Positions 8,256-9,653 of a stretch of 9,653 nucleotides of DNA are shown one piece after another. The stretch is from Actinomycetota bacterium. GTDB taxonomy: Bacteria > Actinomycetota > Thermoleophilia > Solirubrobacterales > Solirubrobacteraceae. Position 1 is the first letter of the stretch. Each line of letters starts with the position of its first letter. The position numbers and the translations under genes were made by a program. The notes beneath the pieces are model-generated. The model had not been told where the DNA came from and made no database searches. It was given only the letters and a program-made list of their open reading frames with translations. Location of the stretch: assembly GCA_005888335.1 (NCBI GenBank), contig VAWY01000038.1, forward strand, positions 1 to 9,653, read 5' to 3'.

Positions 8256-8267
8256 TGGAACGTTCCA
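8256..8267. promoter_or_regulatory. Perfect 12-base palindrome TGGAACGTTCCA, probable LacI-family operator
   Basis: TGGAACGTTCCA is its own reverse complement and has the central CG step typical of LacI/GalR-family operators. It lies in the only sizeable gap (72 bases) between genes of the locus. It ends two bases before the Shine-Dalgarno AAGGAG (8270-8275) of the third dehydrogenase gene. A LacI-family gene sits about 1 kb upstream. Repression of the last genes, including iolD, by blocking transcription at this point is the natural reading. I saw no second exact copy in the window. Confidence 0.65.
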
Positions 8268-8281
8268 AGAAGGAGTCAGTC

Positions 8282-9460
8282 GTGAAGCAGATCGGGATCG
8301 GACTACTCGGCGCGGGGTGGATGGGGGAGCTTCACACCGACGCCTACAAGCGGGTGCTCGTTCACTTCCCGAGCCTCGGCGTCGAGCCCCGCCTGGTGAT
8401 CGCCTCCGACCACACGCCCGAGCGCGCGGCGGCCGCTCGCGATCGGCTGGGGTACGAGGAGGCGACGACCGACTGGCGCGAGGTGCTGGCCCATCCCGAC
8501 GTCGACGCGGTGAGCATCGCCACACCGAACTTCATGCACCGCGAGATGGCGCTGGCAGCCGCCGCCGCGGGCAAGCACTTCTGGGGCGAGAAGCCGCTCG
8601 GGCGCTTCCCCGCCGAGACGGCCGAGATCGCCGCCGCGGCCGAGCGCGCCGGCGTCATGACCACGGTCGGCTTCAACTACCGCCACGCCCCCGTCGTGCA
8701 GCACGCGCGCGACCTGATCGCGAGCGGGGAACTGGGTGAGATCACGCACTACCGCGGCTTCTTCCTGTCGGACTACGCCAGCCACCCGCTGGGCGCGCTG
8801 TCGTGGCGGTTCTCACGCGAGCTCGCGGGCCTCGGGGTCCTGGGCGACCTGATGTCACACGCCGTCGACATGGCCCACTACCTGATCGGGCCGATCGCTC
8901 GCGTGTCGGCTCAGCGGTCGACGATCATCACGCAGCGGCCGAAGCTGCCGATGGGCGCCGGCACGCACTTCAGCATCGTCGAGGGAGGCGAGCTCGCGCG
9001 GGTTGAGAACGAGGACGCGGCGAGCAGCCTGATCCAGTTCGAGTCGGGCCTGCGCGCCACGCTCGAGGCCAGCCGCGTGTGCGTCGGCCCGCACGCGCGC
9101 ATGGGCTTCGAGGTGCACGGCACCGAGGGTGCTCTCTCCTGGAGCTTCCAGCGCCTCAACGAGCTGGAGCGCTATCGCAACGGCAGCGACCCCGGCTACG
9201 CCACCGTGATGGCCTCGCCCGAGCACCCGGACTTCGCGAGCTTCCAGCCCGGAGTCGGCAATTCGATGGGCTTCAGCGACCTCAAGGTGATCGAGGCCAA
9301 GCGCTTCCTCGACTCGATCCGCGACGGCGTCGCGATCGCGCCGAGCGCCGTCGACGCGCACGCCAGCGCGCGCGTGATCGACGCGATGGTCCGCTCCGCC
9401 GACGGCGAGGGATGGGCCGAGGTCGAGGAGATCGTCATGCCCGCCGTCGGGCGGGCCTAG
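8282..9460 (+). CDS. Gfo/Idh/MocA-family dehydrogenase, levoglucosan-dehydrogenase-like (third of three)
   Basis: This 392-residue NAD(P)-dependent dehydrogenase starts at GTG 8282, six bases after AAGGAG (8270-8275). The Rossmann motif is GAGWMG (10-15), EKP is at 103-105 with Lys104, and the catalytic-type Asp189 and His193 lie in LGDLMSHAVD. It is clearly a different subfamily from the two upstream enzymes. It is longer, has GE instead of CE before KP, and contains LSWRF (173-177), GVLGDL (185-190), the ITQRP loop (216-220) and the FEVHGTEGAL strand (276-285). These recall levoglucosan dehydrogenase (LgdA), an enzyme of about 390 residues that oxidises C3 of 1,6-anhydroglucose. Similar proteins are often annotated only as oxidoreductases. 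Here the substrate could be an inositol isomer, an inositol glycoside or a sugar. The gene follows the palindrome at 8256-8267 and precedes iolD by 15 bases. Confidence 0.87.
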   Translation: MKQIGIGLLGAGWMGELHTDAYKRVLVHFPSLGVEPRLVIASDHTPERAAAARDRLGYEEATTDWREVLAHPDVDAVSIATPNFMHREMALAAAAAGKHFWGEKPLGRFPAETAEIAAAAERAGVMTTVGFNYRHAPVVQHARDLIASGELGEITHYRGFFLSDYASHPLGALSWRFSRELAGLGVLGDLMSHAVDMAHYLIGPIARVSAQRSTIITQRPKLPMGAGTHFSIVEGGELARVENEDAASSLIQFESGLRATLEASRVCVGPHARMGFEVHGTEGALSWSFQRLNELERYRNGSDPGYATVMASPEHPDFASFQPGVGNSMGFSDLKVIEAKRFLDSIRDGVAIAPSAVDAHASARVIDAMVRSADGEGWAEVEEIVMPAVGRA

Positions 9461-9475
9461 GGAGGAGGATCCACG

Positions 9476-9653
9476 ATGACGCAAACCAACGCCGAGGTCC
9501 GGCCGAATACGGAGGCCGAGGGCCGCGCCACGATCCGGGCGACGACCGCGCAGGCGATCGTGCGCTATCTCGCCGCGCAGTCGAGCGTGCGCGACGGCCG
9601 CCGGCGGCGGCTGATCCCGGCGATGCTCGGCATCTTCGGGCACGGAAACGTGG
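9476..9653 (+). CDS. iolD: 3D-(3,5/4)-trihydroxycyclohexane-1,2-dione hydrolase, N-terminal part (partial)
   Basis: The first 59 codons of a gene that runs off the right edge. The ATG at 9476 has a very strong Shine-Dalgarno, GGAGGAGG at 9461-9468, directly after the previous stop. After about 17 variable residues the sequence TIRATTAQAIVRYLAAQ and then MLGIFGHGNV match the conserved N-terminus of IolD, the thiamine-diphosphate enzyme that hydrolyses the cyclic dione to 5-deoxy-glucuronate in inositol breakdown. The ThDP-binding motif and catalytic Glu lie beyond the window. This is the most specific pathway marker here and ties the locus to inositol. The end given is the window edge, not the gene end. 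Confidence 0.88.
   Translation, partial: MTQTNAEVRPNTEAEGRATIRATTAQAIVRYLAAQSSVRDGRRRRLIPAMLGIFGHGNV

Overview
The window is GC-rich bacterial DNA with strong G/C preference at third codon positions. Its genes are tightly packed on the + strand. Base composition, a lipoprotein sugar-binding protein, GTG starts and start/stop overlaps all suit a high-GC actinobacterium. A soil lineage such as the Solirubrobacterales is my guess only, because no marker gene is present.

Layout: (1) 1-138 is the tail of an upstream gene, possibly a metallo-beta-lactamase-fold hydrolase. (2) 139-898 is a 760-base stretch with no convincing gene. It holds degenerate direct repeats, a cluster of GCAT/ATGC palindromes, and two stem-loops just before the first ribosome binding site. 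(3) 899-8209 holds seven genes in which every junction is a 1- or 4-base stop/start overlap: a XylF-like sugar-binding lipoprotein, a single-domain sugar ABC ATPase, a XylH-like permease, two related Gfo/Idh/MocA dehydrogenases, a LacI-family repressor, and a xylose-isomerase-like TIM-barrel enzyme. (4) A 72-base gap carries a perfect 12-base LacI-type palindrome right before a third Gfo/Idh/MocA dehydrogenase, whose sequence recalls levoglucosan dehydrogenase. (5) After 15 bases begins iolD, the ThDP-dependent hydrolase of myo-inositol catabolism, which runs off the end.

Working model: the ABC transporter imports a cyclitol or sugar, and NAD-dependent dehydrogenases oxidise it to a keto compound. 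The TIM-barrel enzyme isomerises, hydrates or eliminates, and IolD opens the ring of the trihydroxycyclohexanedione in the inositol route. The LacI protein probably controls the locus through the palindrome at 8256-8267. iolD anchors the locus to inositol. The XylFGH-like transporter, the levoglucosan-dehydrogenase-like third enzyme and the non-canonical TIM-barrel enzyme suggest a wider or different substrate range, such as inositol stereoisomers, inositol glycosides or 3-keto-sugars. The core genes iolB, iolC, iolA and a canonical iolE are not in the window and may lie beyond its right edge.
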